Source: Alphaproteobacteria bacterium (GTDB lineage Bacteria; Pseudomonadota; Alphaproteobacteria; Micropepsales; Micropepsaceae). Taken from it: a stretch of 64,000 bases of DNA. The stretch is from the NCBI GenBank assembly GCA_015654635.1, contig JAATGP010000004.1, positions 186,001-250,000 on the forward strand. Direction: 5' to 3'. Positions 51,064-60,500 of the stretch are shown here, in pieces. The position numbers were made by a program, and so were the translations under genes. Below the pieces are notes generated by a model. That model saw only the letters and a program-made list of their open reading frames with translations, did not search any database and was not told the DNA's origin. The number at the start of each line of letters is the position of its first letter. The stretch's first letter is position 1.

Positions 51064-51603
51064 TTATATCCCCTGGCCTTCAACCGCCCGCGAAAGCGCA
51101 TCGATGTGGTGCTGCAGGCCTTCAAATTGGGGGTCGAGAGCAATGGCGGCGCGGTACATCTTTAGCGCGCCTGCCTTGTCGCCATAATCTTCCAGCATCT
51201 CCGCGAGCTGGGCCATAGCTTGGAAATGGCGTGGATTGAGCTCGACCGCCTTTTGCAGCGAGACCATAGCGGCCCCGTCCTCGCCATTTTCGGATTGCAT
51301 CAGCCCGCGCCGGTGCCAAGCCTCGGCATAGCGCGGTGCGATATCGATGATGCTGTCGTAAAGTTTGCGGGCAACATCTTTGCTGCCCGCCGTCAGCGCC
51401 GCAGCGGCCCTGGTCATCAAAAGGTCGACGCTGGGGCTGCCGGAGTTCAGGAAGCTACCCAGGATCTGCGCTTCGAGAGGTTTGGCATCTTCGGCGGTAT
51501 CCGCCGTCTTCAATTGGGCGAACAATTTATCCACAGGCGACGGCGCCGCAACGGCGGACGCCGCGCAGCACAGCAAAAGCGTGAGGAAAAACAGTATCCG
51601 CAT
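51064..51603 (-). CDS. Exported tetratricopeptide repeat protein
   Basis: Signal peptide; DIAPRYAEAWHRRGLMQSENGEDGAAMVSLQKAVELNPRHFQAMAQLAEMLEDYGDKAGALKMYRAAIALDP. Confidence 0.9.
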   Translation of the reverse strand: MRILFFLTLLLCCAASAVAAPSPVDKLFAQLKTADTAEDAKPLEAQILGSFLNSGSPSVDLLMTRAAAALTAGSKDVARKLYDSIIDIAPRYAEAWHRRGLMQSENGEDGAAMVSLQKAVELNPRHFQAMAQLAEMLEDYGDKAGALKMYRAAIALDPQFEGLQHHIDALSRAVEGQGI

Positions 51604-51676
51604 GAGGCAAGGCTAACGCAATGCCGGAGCAGCCAGAAGAAAAATCAGTCTAGAGCAATCTCCAGATGAGCCCGAT

Positions 51677-51802
51677 TTAACCTTGGCGCGCCTTGAAGCG
51701 GGGGTTCTTCTTGTTGATGACATAGGTGCGGCCGCGCCGACGGATCACGCGACAGTCCTTGTCGCGCTTCTTCAGCGAGCGGAGCGAGTTGCGGACTTTC
51801 AT
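51677..51802 (-). CDS. rpmJ: 50S ribosomal protein L36
   Basis: Manual translation [41 protein letters not shown]; too short for the ORF track. Confidence 0.95.
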   Translation of the reverse strand: MKVRNSLRSLKKRDKDCRVIRRRGRTYVINKKNPRFKARQG

Positions 51803-51894
51803 GGCACGCCTTTTGTAATTCGAACGATTGCGAGCCAAACCGATACGTAGCTCGTCCCGCCAAGGAGGCGCGGTTCTAGTCGGCAGCGATTAGG

Positions 51895-53244
51895 GTGTCA
51901 ACTGTGGGGATTCCGTCGCAAATCCGCGCCGCGGCTATGCTAGGAATGTGTCCCAATACGTCCGGGGGAGGCACGAGGAAAGTGCGCGGAATTGTTCTGT
52001 TTTTGGCTTATGTGCTGTCGCTGGCGTTGATTGCGGTGGCCTATGGGGCGCAAGGGGCCACGCCACCGATACCCACCCCCTCGCCGCTCGCCGAGGATGC
52101 GGCTTTTGCCGCTTTTGTGCAGGATTTCCGGGCGGAAGCCCTGAAAGCCGGGATCGCGCCCGAGACTTACGATGCCGCCACCAGCGGCATAGAGCGCAAC
52201 CAGCGTGTGGCCGATCACAATCTCAACCAGCCCGAATTCGTTAAACCGATCTGGGACTATCTTGATAGTGCGGTGTCGCCCCGGCGGGTGGCGGATGGCC
52301 GCGCGGTAACAATCGCCAATGCGCCGGTTCTGGCACAGCTTTCCGCCAAATACGGTGTGCCGAGTGAGATTCTTGTCTCCATATGGGGCAATGAATCCGA
52401 TTATGGCCGCGGTGGGGGCGGCTATAAGATGATCGAGGCACTGGCGACACTGGCTTATGACGGGCCCCGGACCGATTATGCTAGGCCGCAGCTGATCGCC
52501 GCGCTGAAGATGGCCGAACGCGAACATTATGATCCTGCTGGCATGACGAGTTCCTGGGCAGGGGCTTTCGGCCAGACCCAATTCGTGCCTACCACTTTCC
52601 TCACCCAAGCCGTAGATGGCGACGGCGACGGCAGAATCGATCTGTGGCGCGATGTGCCGGATGCACTCGCCTCCACTGCCAATGTGCTGGCCATGGCGGG
52701 CTGGGTGAAAGACAAGCCTTGGGGTTATGAAGTCGCCCTGCCGCCGGGCTTTGCCTTTGACGACGCCGATCTCGACATCACCAAGGCCGTCGCCACCTGG
52801 AAAAAGGCCGGAGTGAAGACCGCCGCCGGAAATGAGTTGCCGCCTTCGGGCGATCCGGCGTCGATCTTTCTTCCGGCAGGCGCGCAGGGCCCGGCCTTTC
52901 TGGTCTTTGCCAATTTCAAAACCGTGCTGAAGTATAACAACGCCGCCTCTTACGCGCTCGCCGTGTGCCTCCTCGGGGATCAACTCAAAGGCGGGAGTGC
53001 CGTTCTGGCGGCGTGGCCGCGAGGCCTCAAGCCTCTGTCGCGCGACGAGCGGCTGGCCCTGCAGGATTCGCTGGTGCGGCTTGGCTTCGATGTCGGCAAG
53101 GTCGACGGGATGATTGGTGCCAAATCGCGCGCCGCCGTCCGCGCTTGGCAAAAGGCCCATGCCGAACCTGCCGACGGCTATGCCACACAAGACCTTATGA
53201 CCCGCATCGCCGTGGAAGCGCGCGTCAAGGTCGCGGCGCCGTGA
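51895..53244 (+). CDS. Lytic murein transglycosylase (MltB-like) with C-terminal peptidoglycan-binding domain; start uncertain
   Basis: YGVPSEILVSIWGNESDYGRGGGGYKMIEALATLAYDGPR; AGAFGQTQFVPTTFL; LVRLGFDVGKVDGMIGAKSRAAVRAWQ. Confidence 0.95.
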   Translation: MSTVGIPSQIRAAAMLGMCPNTSGGGTRKVRGIVLFLAYVLSLALIAVAYGAQGATPPIPTPSPLAEDAAFAAFVQDFRAEALKAGIAPETYDAATSGIERNQRVADHNLNQPEFVKPIWDYLDSAVSPRRVADGRAVTIANAPVLAQLSAKYGVPSEILVSIWGNESDYGRGGGGYKMIEALATLAYDGPRTDYARPQLIAALKMAEREHYDPAGMTSSWAGAFGQTQFVPTTFLTQAVDGDGDGRIDLWRDVPDALASTANVLAMAGWVKDKPWGYEVALPPGFAFDDADLDITKAVATWKKAGVKTAAGNELPPSGDPASIFLPAGAQGPAFLVFANFKTVLKYNNAASYALAVCLLGDQLKGGSAVLAAWPRGLKPLSRDERLALQDSLVRLGFDVGKVDGMIGAKSRAAVRAWQKAHAEPADGYATQDLMTRIAVEARVKVAAP

Positions 53245-53289
53245 CGGGCCAAACCTTGCGCCGCTAACCCCGCTCTGAAAAAAGAGGGG

Positions 53290-54078
53290 ATGGGCGATCC
53301 CTTTCAGCTTTTTGGTTTGTTCGTGCTGGCGCTGGTGGCGGGCACTATCGACGCTATGGCGGGCGGCGGCGGACTTTTGACCGTGCCTGGATTGATGGCG
53401 ACGGGTATTGCCCCAATCTCGGTGTTGGCCACCAACAAGATGTCGGCGATCTTCTCGCCGCTAAGCGCCACCGTCCATTTCTGGCGGAGCGGGCGGATCG
53501 ATATCCGCAAACTCTGGCTTCCCGCACTGCTGGCCTCACTGGCGGCGGCCTGCGGCGCCGCGAGCCTATCCTTCATCGATCCGGGCGTTTTGAAAAAACT
53601 CATTCCCTTTTTCTTGATGGCGATTTGCGGCTGGCTGTTGCTCAGCGAAGACCTCGGCAAAACGTCAGGCAAGCCGCGCTTCTCCTTCGCCCTAATCAGC
53701 GTGACGCTGATTCCGCTGGTGGCGGCCTATGATGGTTTCTTCGGCCCCGGCACGGGGACGTTTTTCGCGCTGGGCATGGTGGGACTGGCCGGCTTCACGC
53801 TGGATCAAGCGACGATCGAAGCCAAGCTCTACAATCTGATGAGCAATCTGGGCGCGCTGCTGTTCTTCCTCGTCAAAGGCCACATCGTCTGGCCGTTCGC
53901 GATCGTTATGGCTTGCGGCATGGTAGCAGGCGGGGCAATCGGCGCGCGGCTTGTCATCCGGCACGGCACCAGCCTGATCAAGCCGCTTCTGATCGTGATG
54001 AGTTTGGCGATGAGCCTGCGCCTGTTATGGCAGAACGGCACGCTCGCCCAATGGTGGGCGATGCTGGCGGGACATTGA
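53290..54078 (+). CDS. TauE/SafE family sulfite exporter-like protein
   Basis: GTIDAMAGGGGLLTVPGLMATGIAPISVLATNKMSAIF; GFFGPGTGTFFALG. Confidence 0.93.
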   Translation: MGDPFQLFGLFVLALVAGTIDAMAGGGGLLTVPGLMATGIAPISVLATNKMSAIFSPLSATVHFWRSGRIDIRKLWLPALLASLAAACGAASLSFIDPGVLKKLIPFFLMAICGWLLLSEDLGKTSGKPRFSFALISVTLIPLVAAYDGFFGPGTGTFFALGMVGLAGFTLDQATIEAKLYNLMSNLGALLFFLVKGHIVWPFAIVMACGMVAGGAIGARLVIRHGTSLIKPLLIVMSLAMSLRLLWQNGTLAQWWAMLAGH

Positions 54079-54099
54079 AGCCCACCAGCACCAGCCATG

Positions 54100-55161
54100 T
54101 TACTTCGGGGGCGGGATCAAGGCATCAAGAATCGGCTTAACCCAGCCGGGCTTGGAGAAATCCCAGAGCACGAAGTCAGGATCGAGCTGCCAATAGGCCC
54201 AGGCGAAGCCGCGCGCTTCCGCGGCACGAGCGACAGCCGCATCCCAAGTGGCACGATCCGCCATCGCTGCCTTATCGTAGGCGCCGAATTCGTTGAGATA
54301 GATTGGGCGATTGTTTGCCACCGACCAAGCCTTCACGACATCCATCTCCTTGTTGAGGAGAGCATAATCGGCGGGAGAACCCCAGGTGACGCCGAGTTTG
54401 TTAGTGTAGGCCGGAACCCAAGAGGCGCCCTGATGGGTGAACGCCATGGGGTGATAATAGTGAACGCTGACGATGATATGCGTATCGCCGGTGGGAAGTT
54501 CGAGTTGCGGCAAATCTTCCAGCCCGTTCCAATGCCCCGCGCCGATAACGACGTTGCGGGTCGGGTTGGTGGTACGGATGATCGCCAGCATGTCTTTCAG
54601 TTCGGCGTTCCACAACGCATTGGTCAAGGCTTCGTGCGGCTCGTTGAGGATTTCGAAGAGGACGCGGTTGGGCGCGTCCTTGAAATGCGGCGCCACCTGA
54701 CTCCAGAAGGCTTTCAGTTTGGTGCGGCAGGTGTCGATGTCCTTGCCGCAGAGTTCGTAATCATGCTCGTCGAGGGTGACGGTGAGGCCTTGGTCGAGCG
54801 CGGCTTTGACCATCACGTCCAGCGTGGCCAGCCATTTGGGATCGAGCGTGCCTTTCGCATCGATGAAGTCGAAGGATTGCAGCACGACGCGGACATTGGA
54901 GAAGCCTGCCTGCTTAATGATACGGAAGTGGTCGGTGGTAAAGCGCGCTTTCGCTGGATCTTTCCACAAGGGATCATAGCCGAGCACATTCACGCCGCGC
55001 GCCATGGCAGCATCCTGCGCCGCGGCATCGGTTGGGGTGAAGGTTTCGCCGAAACTGGGCGCAGGCGGCGTCTCAACCGAGGGCGTCGTTTGACAGCCTG
55101 CAAGGCCTAGCAATGCGGCAGCAACACCCGCAGCGCGAAGCATAGTGGAAACCCGATGCAT
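54100..55161 (-). CDS. Glycoside hydrolase family 5 (cellulase-like) lipoprotein
   Basis: Lipobox LLGLAGC; VLFEILNEPHEAL; IIVSVHYYHPMAFTHQG; IYLNEFGAY. Confidence 0.9.
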   Translation of the reverse strand: MHRVSTMLRAAGVAAALLGLAGCQTTPSVETPPAPSFGETFTPTDAAAQDAAMARGVNVLGYDPLWKDPAKARFTTDHFRIIKQAGFSNVRVVLQSFDFIDAKGTLDPKWLATLDVMVKAALDQGLTVTLDEHDYELCGKDIDTCRTKLKAFWSQVAPHFKDAPNRVLFEILNEPHEALTNALWNAELKDMLAIIRTTNPTRNVVIGAGHWNGLEDLPQLELPTGDTHIIVSVHYYHPMAFTHQGASWVPAYTNKLGVTWGSPADYALLNKEMDVVKAWSVANNRPIYLNEFGAYDKAAMADRATWDAAVARAAEARGFAWAYWQLDPDFVLWDFSKPGWVKPILDALIPPPK

Positions 55162-55247
55162 GAAATCCTCCCTGTCACGGCGGTGTTCCGCCTTCAAAGA
55201 CATGGTGTGACAGCGCTTACGGCTGGTCAAGTCACAAGCCGGAGAGG

Positions 55248-57329
55248 CTACTTCTCGCGCGTGAAGCGCACCTGGGAGGTATCGCTGCGGCCCTCGGAAT
55301 CGACCACGGTGATGCGCGCATTGCCTTCGCCTTGCGGTAAGTACAGCGCGGGCTGAAAGCGGTCGTAGCTGCCGATCAAGAGCCCGTTCACCAGCCAAGT
55401 CAGGGGAGCTTTGCCGCCATCGGCTTTCAGCAGGATGGTCTTGTCGGCGTCTTTGGGACTGGGCAGCGGTATCACCGTGCCATTGGGCGGATAAGCAATG
55501 GCAGGCGGGGGCATGGCGGCGGCGCGGACTACCTCTTGCGCTGCGGCGCGGGTGAAGACGCGCAAAGAGGGCGGCAGCGCCTCGGTGGTCTCGGCTAGAA
55601 TGGCGCCAGTGGGTATTGGCGGCGCTGGCTGTTTGTCGGCGGGCAAGAGCCCAAAGACTTTGAGCAGTACCGGGGCAGCGGAATCCACCCCAACATGACC
55701 GGGACGCGAAGAGCCATCGGCACGGCCGACCCAAACGCCCACCGTGTAATCATTGGAGAAACCGGCACCCCACGCATCGCGGAAACCCGCCGAAGTGCCG
55801 GTCTTGAAGGCGATGCTGCGGCCGCGATTGAGGCCCTCGCCCATCGCCCAGCCTTCGGGCAGCGAGACGCCGACCAAAATCTGGCGCAGATAATAAGCCG
55901 CGACCGGACCGAAGAGCCGATGGCTGGGTGCATCGGGCGCGCCTTGCAGCAGACGTAAGGCCCGCGCCTCACCGCCATTGGCGATACCCGCATATAGCAT
56001 GGTGATGTCGAGCGGCGAGATGCCGAGGCCGCCCAAGGCGAAAGCGGCGTTGGGCGCGGTATCAGCAGTGGGGAAAGCCAGATGGGCGCCCGCATTTTGC
56101 AGCGCCAGGGTGAAAGCCAATGGCCCCACACTCTCCAGCACCGCCACCGCGGGCACGTTGAGCGACATGCGCAGGGCATCGCGCGCGGTGACCTCGCCTT
56201 TGAAATCGCCGGAGAAATCACGCGGCGCGAAATCGCCAAAATTCATTGGCGCATCCTCCATCATCGTGGAGGGATGCAGAATAAGATCATCAAAAGCGAG
56301 GCCGTAGATAAAGGGCTTCAAAGCCGAACCCGGCGAGCGAGCCCGGCGCGCCAAATCGATCTGCCCGGCCTTGCCCCAGTAATTGGTGCCACCGAGATAG
56401 GCGACGACGTTGCGAGTTTTGTTTTCCACCACCACGACGGCCATGGTGGCGCCATCACCGGTGTAACGCACTTCTTGGGCAGCCAGTTGCTCCACCGCGG
56501 TTTGGATATCGGCATCTAGGGTGGTGACGATGCGGGTCTGCGTGTGCGTACGCGCCAATTTTTCGGCGAGATGCGGGGCGATCAACGGCATGGTTTGGCG
56601 TGCAAAGGGCACACCTTCACGTCGCGCCAGCGCCGCATCGGAGGCGGTCACTACGCCTTCCTGCACCATACGGGTCAGCACCTTGTCCCGGCCTTTGAGC
56701 GCCGCGATGGCGTGACGGTCCGGGCGCTGTTTGACCGGCGATTGCGGCAGCGCCACGAGGAGCGCGGCCTGGGCAAGATCGATCTGATTGGCGGGTTTGC
56801 CGAAATAGGAGAGCGAGGCAGCGCGTATGCCTTCGAGATTACCACCGAACGGCGCCAGAGTGAGATAGAAGGAAAGAATTTCGCCTTTGGAATAACGCTC
56901 CTCCAGTTGCACGGCGCGCATCATCTGAAACAGTTTGGTGAGGACGCTGCGGCGCTTGGGCGGTTCCAGCAAACGGGCAACCTGCATGGTCAGCGTCGAG
57001 CCGCCCGACACCACATGCCCGGCCGTAACCCATTGCAGCGCCGCGCGGGCCATCGAAGCGGGATCGATACCGGCATGGCTATCGAAATGCTTATCCTCAT
57101 AGGCTTTCAGGATGGCAAGGTAACGCGGCGAGACCTCGCGCACGTCCGTGCGCATGCGCCAATAACCATCCCGCGTGAGGAAAGCGCGCAGGAGAACGCC
57201 GTTCTTATCGACGACTTCGGGCGAAGCGTGGACGATCTTAGACAGGTCTGGCGGATTGGCGACATCGGCAGCGGCAAGGCCGGTGATAAGGCCTAGCGCG
57301 CCAAACAATACCATCCGTCCTTCACGCAT
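55248..57329 (-). CDS. pbpC: Penicillin-binding protein 1C
   Basis: YEDKHFDSHAGIDPASMARA (GT51), SPGSALKPFIYGLAFDD (SxxK), C-terminal BiPBP-like domain. Confidence 0.95.
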   Translation of the reverse strand: MREGRMVLFGALGLITGLAAADVANPPDLSKIVHASPEVVDKNGVLLRAFLTRDGYWRMRTDVREVSPRYLAILKAYEDKHFDSHAGIDPASMARAALQWVTAGHVVSGGSTLTMQVARLLEPPKRRSVLTKLFQMMRAVQLEERYSKGEILSFYLTLAPFGGNLEGIRAASLSYFGKPANQIDLAQAALLVALPQSPVKQRPDRHAIAALKGRDKVLTRMVQEGVVTASDAALARREGVPFARQTMPLIAPHLAEKLARTHTQTRIVTTLDADIQTAVEQLAAQEVRYTGDGATMAVVVVENKTRNVVAYLGGTNYWGKAGQIDLARRARSPGSALKPFIYGLAFDDLILHPSTMMEDAPMNFGDFAPRDFSGDFKGEVTARDALRMSLNVPAVAVLESVGPLAFTLALQNAGAHLAFPTADTAPNAAFALGGLGISPLDITMLYAGIANGGEARALRLLQGAPDAPSHRLFGPVAAYYLRQILVGVSLPEGWAMGEGLNRGRSIAFKTGTSAGFRDAWGAGFSNDYTVGVWVGRADGSSRPGHVGVDSAAPVLLKVFGLLPADKQPAPPIPTGAILAETTEALPPSLRVFTRAAAQEVVRAAAMPPPAIAYPPNGTVIPLPSPKDADKTILLKADGGKAPLTWLVNGLLIGSYDRFQPALYLPQGEGNARITVVDSEGRSDTSQVRFTREK

Positions 57330-57333
57330 GCTG

Positions 57334-57528
57334 CTATCGAGACCGGGCGAAATAGACGATCACAAAACCACCAATCACGGCGGCCAGAACCGCGCCGATG
57401 ACAAAGGGAACGGATTGGGAGACGACGCCCCAGAAGAAATGCGCAATCCCAACCAGCGCCGCGATGAGCAGCCAGAAGACAGCCCCGAGCCGGAAAAATC
57501 GCGCCCCTCCATTTTTCTTATCCGCCAT
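57334..57528 (-). CDS. Small two-TM membrane protein
   Basis: MADKKNGGARFFRLGAVFWLLIAALVGIAHFFWGVVSQSVPFVIGAVLAAVIGGFVIVYFARSR. Confidence 0.65.
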   Translation of the reverse strand: MADKKNGGARFFRLGAVFWLLIAALVGIAHFFWGVVSQSVPFVIGAVLAAVIGGFVIVYFARSR

Positions 57529-57557
57529 CCATTTTTTAATCCTTTGGCCTTGATCCG

Positions 57558-60500
57558 TTACGGCTTGATCGTGACCGTAGCCATTGCCGTGCGCGCCATC
57601 ACGCCGGGTGCATACATATCCTCGGCAACAGCCGCGGGCGCGGCGAAGCTGCCGGCGCCGACCGCGCGCACCACATAAGCGGCCCGGAAACCGGGTTGCA
57701 CATCCAGCCCCCGTCGGTCGCCGTAGCTGTAACGCGAACCGACGGTAAAGGCTGCCACGAAACGGTCATCCCGTTTGTCGGCCAGCGACAGTTCGATCAA
57801 CGTGCCATTGAGGTTGTAGGGCTTGCCCTCGTCACCCTTCAGCACTTGCTCGATCTCGAAACCCGCCGGGAGCAGATCGATCAGCCCCACCTGCCGCGCA
57901 TAATTGTTGGGGACGCGGCCCGAAAGTTCGATCACCAGACGGTCATTCTGATGGATGTTGGCAAGATCGGCAGGCGAGCCTGACAGTGTCCAAGTGGCTT
58001 TCACCAGTGTAATGCCGTTTGTCATGGCGGGTAGCGGCGTGGCGGGCAGGCCTTGCACGGACACCGTTCGCCACACGGATGCATCGCCCCTGTTGAGGAA
58101 TGTGATGCCCCGTTCCAATTCGCCGTAGTTTGGTGTCAGGCGGATGGCGCCATCGCGCGGCTGTGCCGGCTGGCCGTTGATGAGGATGGCAAGCTTGGTG
58201 CGTTGCTTGGTGAGTTCGTAAGCGGCGCGCAGCATCCAGGCTTTTTCCTGGGTGGTGGTCCAATTGAGCCGCATATCGATACTTTCCACCTTGGAGAGGA
58301 AGGCGGGGACGAGCGTGCCCATACCACTGGTCGCGGCCAGCGCCGTGGCGGCCGAGACGTCACGCAGGTAGGAGCCGTATTCGCCGCCGGGGTAGGCTTT
58401 GGGATTGGCCTTGAAGGCGATGTCGCGGGCGCGTTCAAAACCATAAACCGCGCGCGAGCGATCCCCCACTTCCGAGGCTGCGGCACCGGTCATTGCGGCG
58501 GCCATGATGCTGCTCCAATTAGGTCCGCGCGTATCGCTGAAATAGCGCAAATCCGAGACGTTGACCTGCCCCGCCCGCGCCAAGAGATAGAATGCGTAAG
58601 CGCGCGCGCTGTCATCGCTGGAGGTGGACGACGCGATGCGCTTCAGCCAGACCAAGCCGCGGCGCAGCGAATCATTGGCGACGACGTAGCCCTTATCCTT
58701 GGCTTGCAGCAGGAAATCGAGGGCATAGACGCTGATGAAGGGATCCGCATCGGAGCCCGGCCCCCACATGCCGAAATTGCCAGAGGGATTTTGCATATCG
58801 AGCACGGCATCGACAGCCTTCTGCTCGCGGTCGCGCAGAGCGGCATCGCGCGGCAGCCCGGCAAGATCGGCCAGATCGTTGAAGACGAGCAGCGGGGCAG
58901 CGCGGCTGGTGGTCTGTTCGATGCAGCCATAGGGATATTTGTCGAGCCATTTGAGCAGGCCCGGCACGTTGGCAAAACCGTGCGCCGCCGAAATGGTGAG
59001 GGCGACATTCTGGGTGCCCGGCACGATGTCGGAGACAAGGGTTTTGTCGGCGATGAAAGTGGCGCCAACGGGGAAAGCCACCGTGTCATCGCGGGCGATG
59101 TCGAGTTGGGGGCTGCGCACCTCAATGCCCCAACTATGAGTAACAGCAAAACCACCGGGACCGGTGAGTTTCAAGGTGACATTGGCAATGCCAATGCCGC
59201 GCCCTTGCACCTCCACCGGCACCAGCACGCGCTGGCCATGGGCAAGAGTCTGTTTGACGATAGTTTGCGCGCCACCGGCCAGCCCCAGCGGGCCGCTAAC
59301 GGAAATCGCGGCAACATAATCACCGGGCTTGCCTTCGACGTTGTTGAGGTTCAGCGCCGCTTGCGCTCGGTCACCCGGCGCCAGGAAGCGCGGCAGCACC
59401 ACATCGGCCACCACCGCATCGCGCACCGTCAGTGCCCGATCGCTATGACCGAGCTTGGTGGCGCTCACAACCACCGCCATTAAGCGCAGTTCGCCATTAA
59501 AATCCGGCACATCAATCGGCACATTGACCAAGCCGCTGGCGCCAACCTTCACCAAACCAGAATAGAGCGAGACGGTTTTGACCGGCACCACGGCAAGGGC
59601 GCGGCCGCCGAACGCATCGCCGCCTTCGCGCATCGGCCCGACGGCGCCTTTCTCGGACTTGATCAGCCGCCCATAATCATCGCGCATTTCAACGCCGAGG
59701 CGGCGCTTGCCGAAGTAATAGCCATTGGGGTCGGGCGATTTGTAATCCGTGAGCTGCAGGATGCCCTCGTCCACCGCCGCCAGCGTCAGATAAGCCTCTT
59801 CGCCGCTGGCAAGGCCCTTGACGGTGACGGGAATGGTGAGCTTTTGGCGCGGCAGGATTTTCTGCGGGCCGCCAATCAAAGCGGTGAGTGTATGCGGGCC
59901 GTTATCGACGGCAAGCCAGACGAGGCCGACCGAACGCACCGGCTCGTGGCCCGAGGCTTCGTCCAGCGGGCGATAATCGGTGACCAGGACATAAGCACCT
60001 GCACCCCATTCGGGTGAAATGGCGATGTCGACCGTGGCGCCACCAGCGGGAGCATCGACCGTCTTGGAAAGAAAAATCTTGTCGCTTGCCACCACGACCA
60101 GCGCCTTGCCGCTCGCCGTCGGCTTCAGCCGCACATGCGCCGTCTCGCCAATGCGATAGGAAGGCTTGTCAGCGGCCACTGGAATGCGATCGGGGCGATC
60201 CCCAGCGCTGGAGGCGGCCCAGCCGGAATAATAGCGGAAGGAGGATGAGGCACCCGATTTGGCATCGGTCAGGGTGAGACGATACGTGCCCCAAGCCATC
60301 GCTTGACCAAGCCGCAGCGGCGCGCCCGCAGCGATCTTGACGGTGCCGGACGTGATGAGGCGGTCCCGGGTGGCGGATTTGTACTTCCAGTTGCCTTCGC
60401 CCTGATACCATTGATAGGTGGTGTCCTCACGCACCCAGGAATAGGTGACACCAGCAAGCTCGATACGCTTGCCGAACGCATCGACCGCAATCACTTGGAA

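Noticed and set aside
55178-55734. N-terminal extension of the 544-aa GH5 ORF
   Set aside because: The extension overlaps pbpC; the lipoprotein signal begins at the ATG at 55161.
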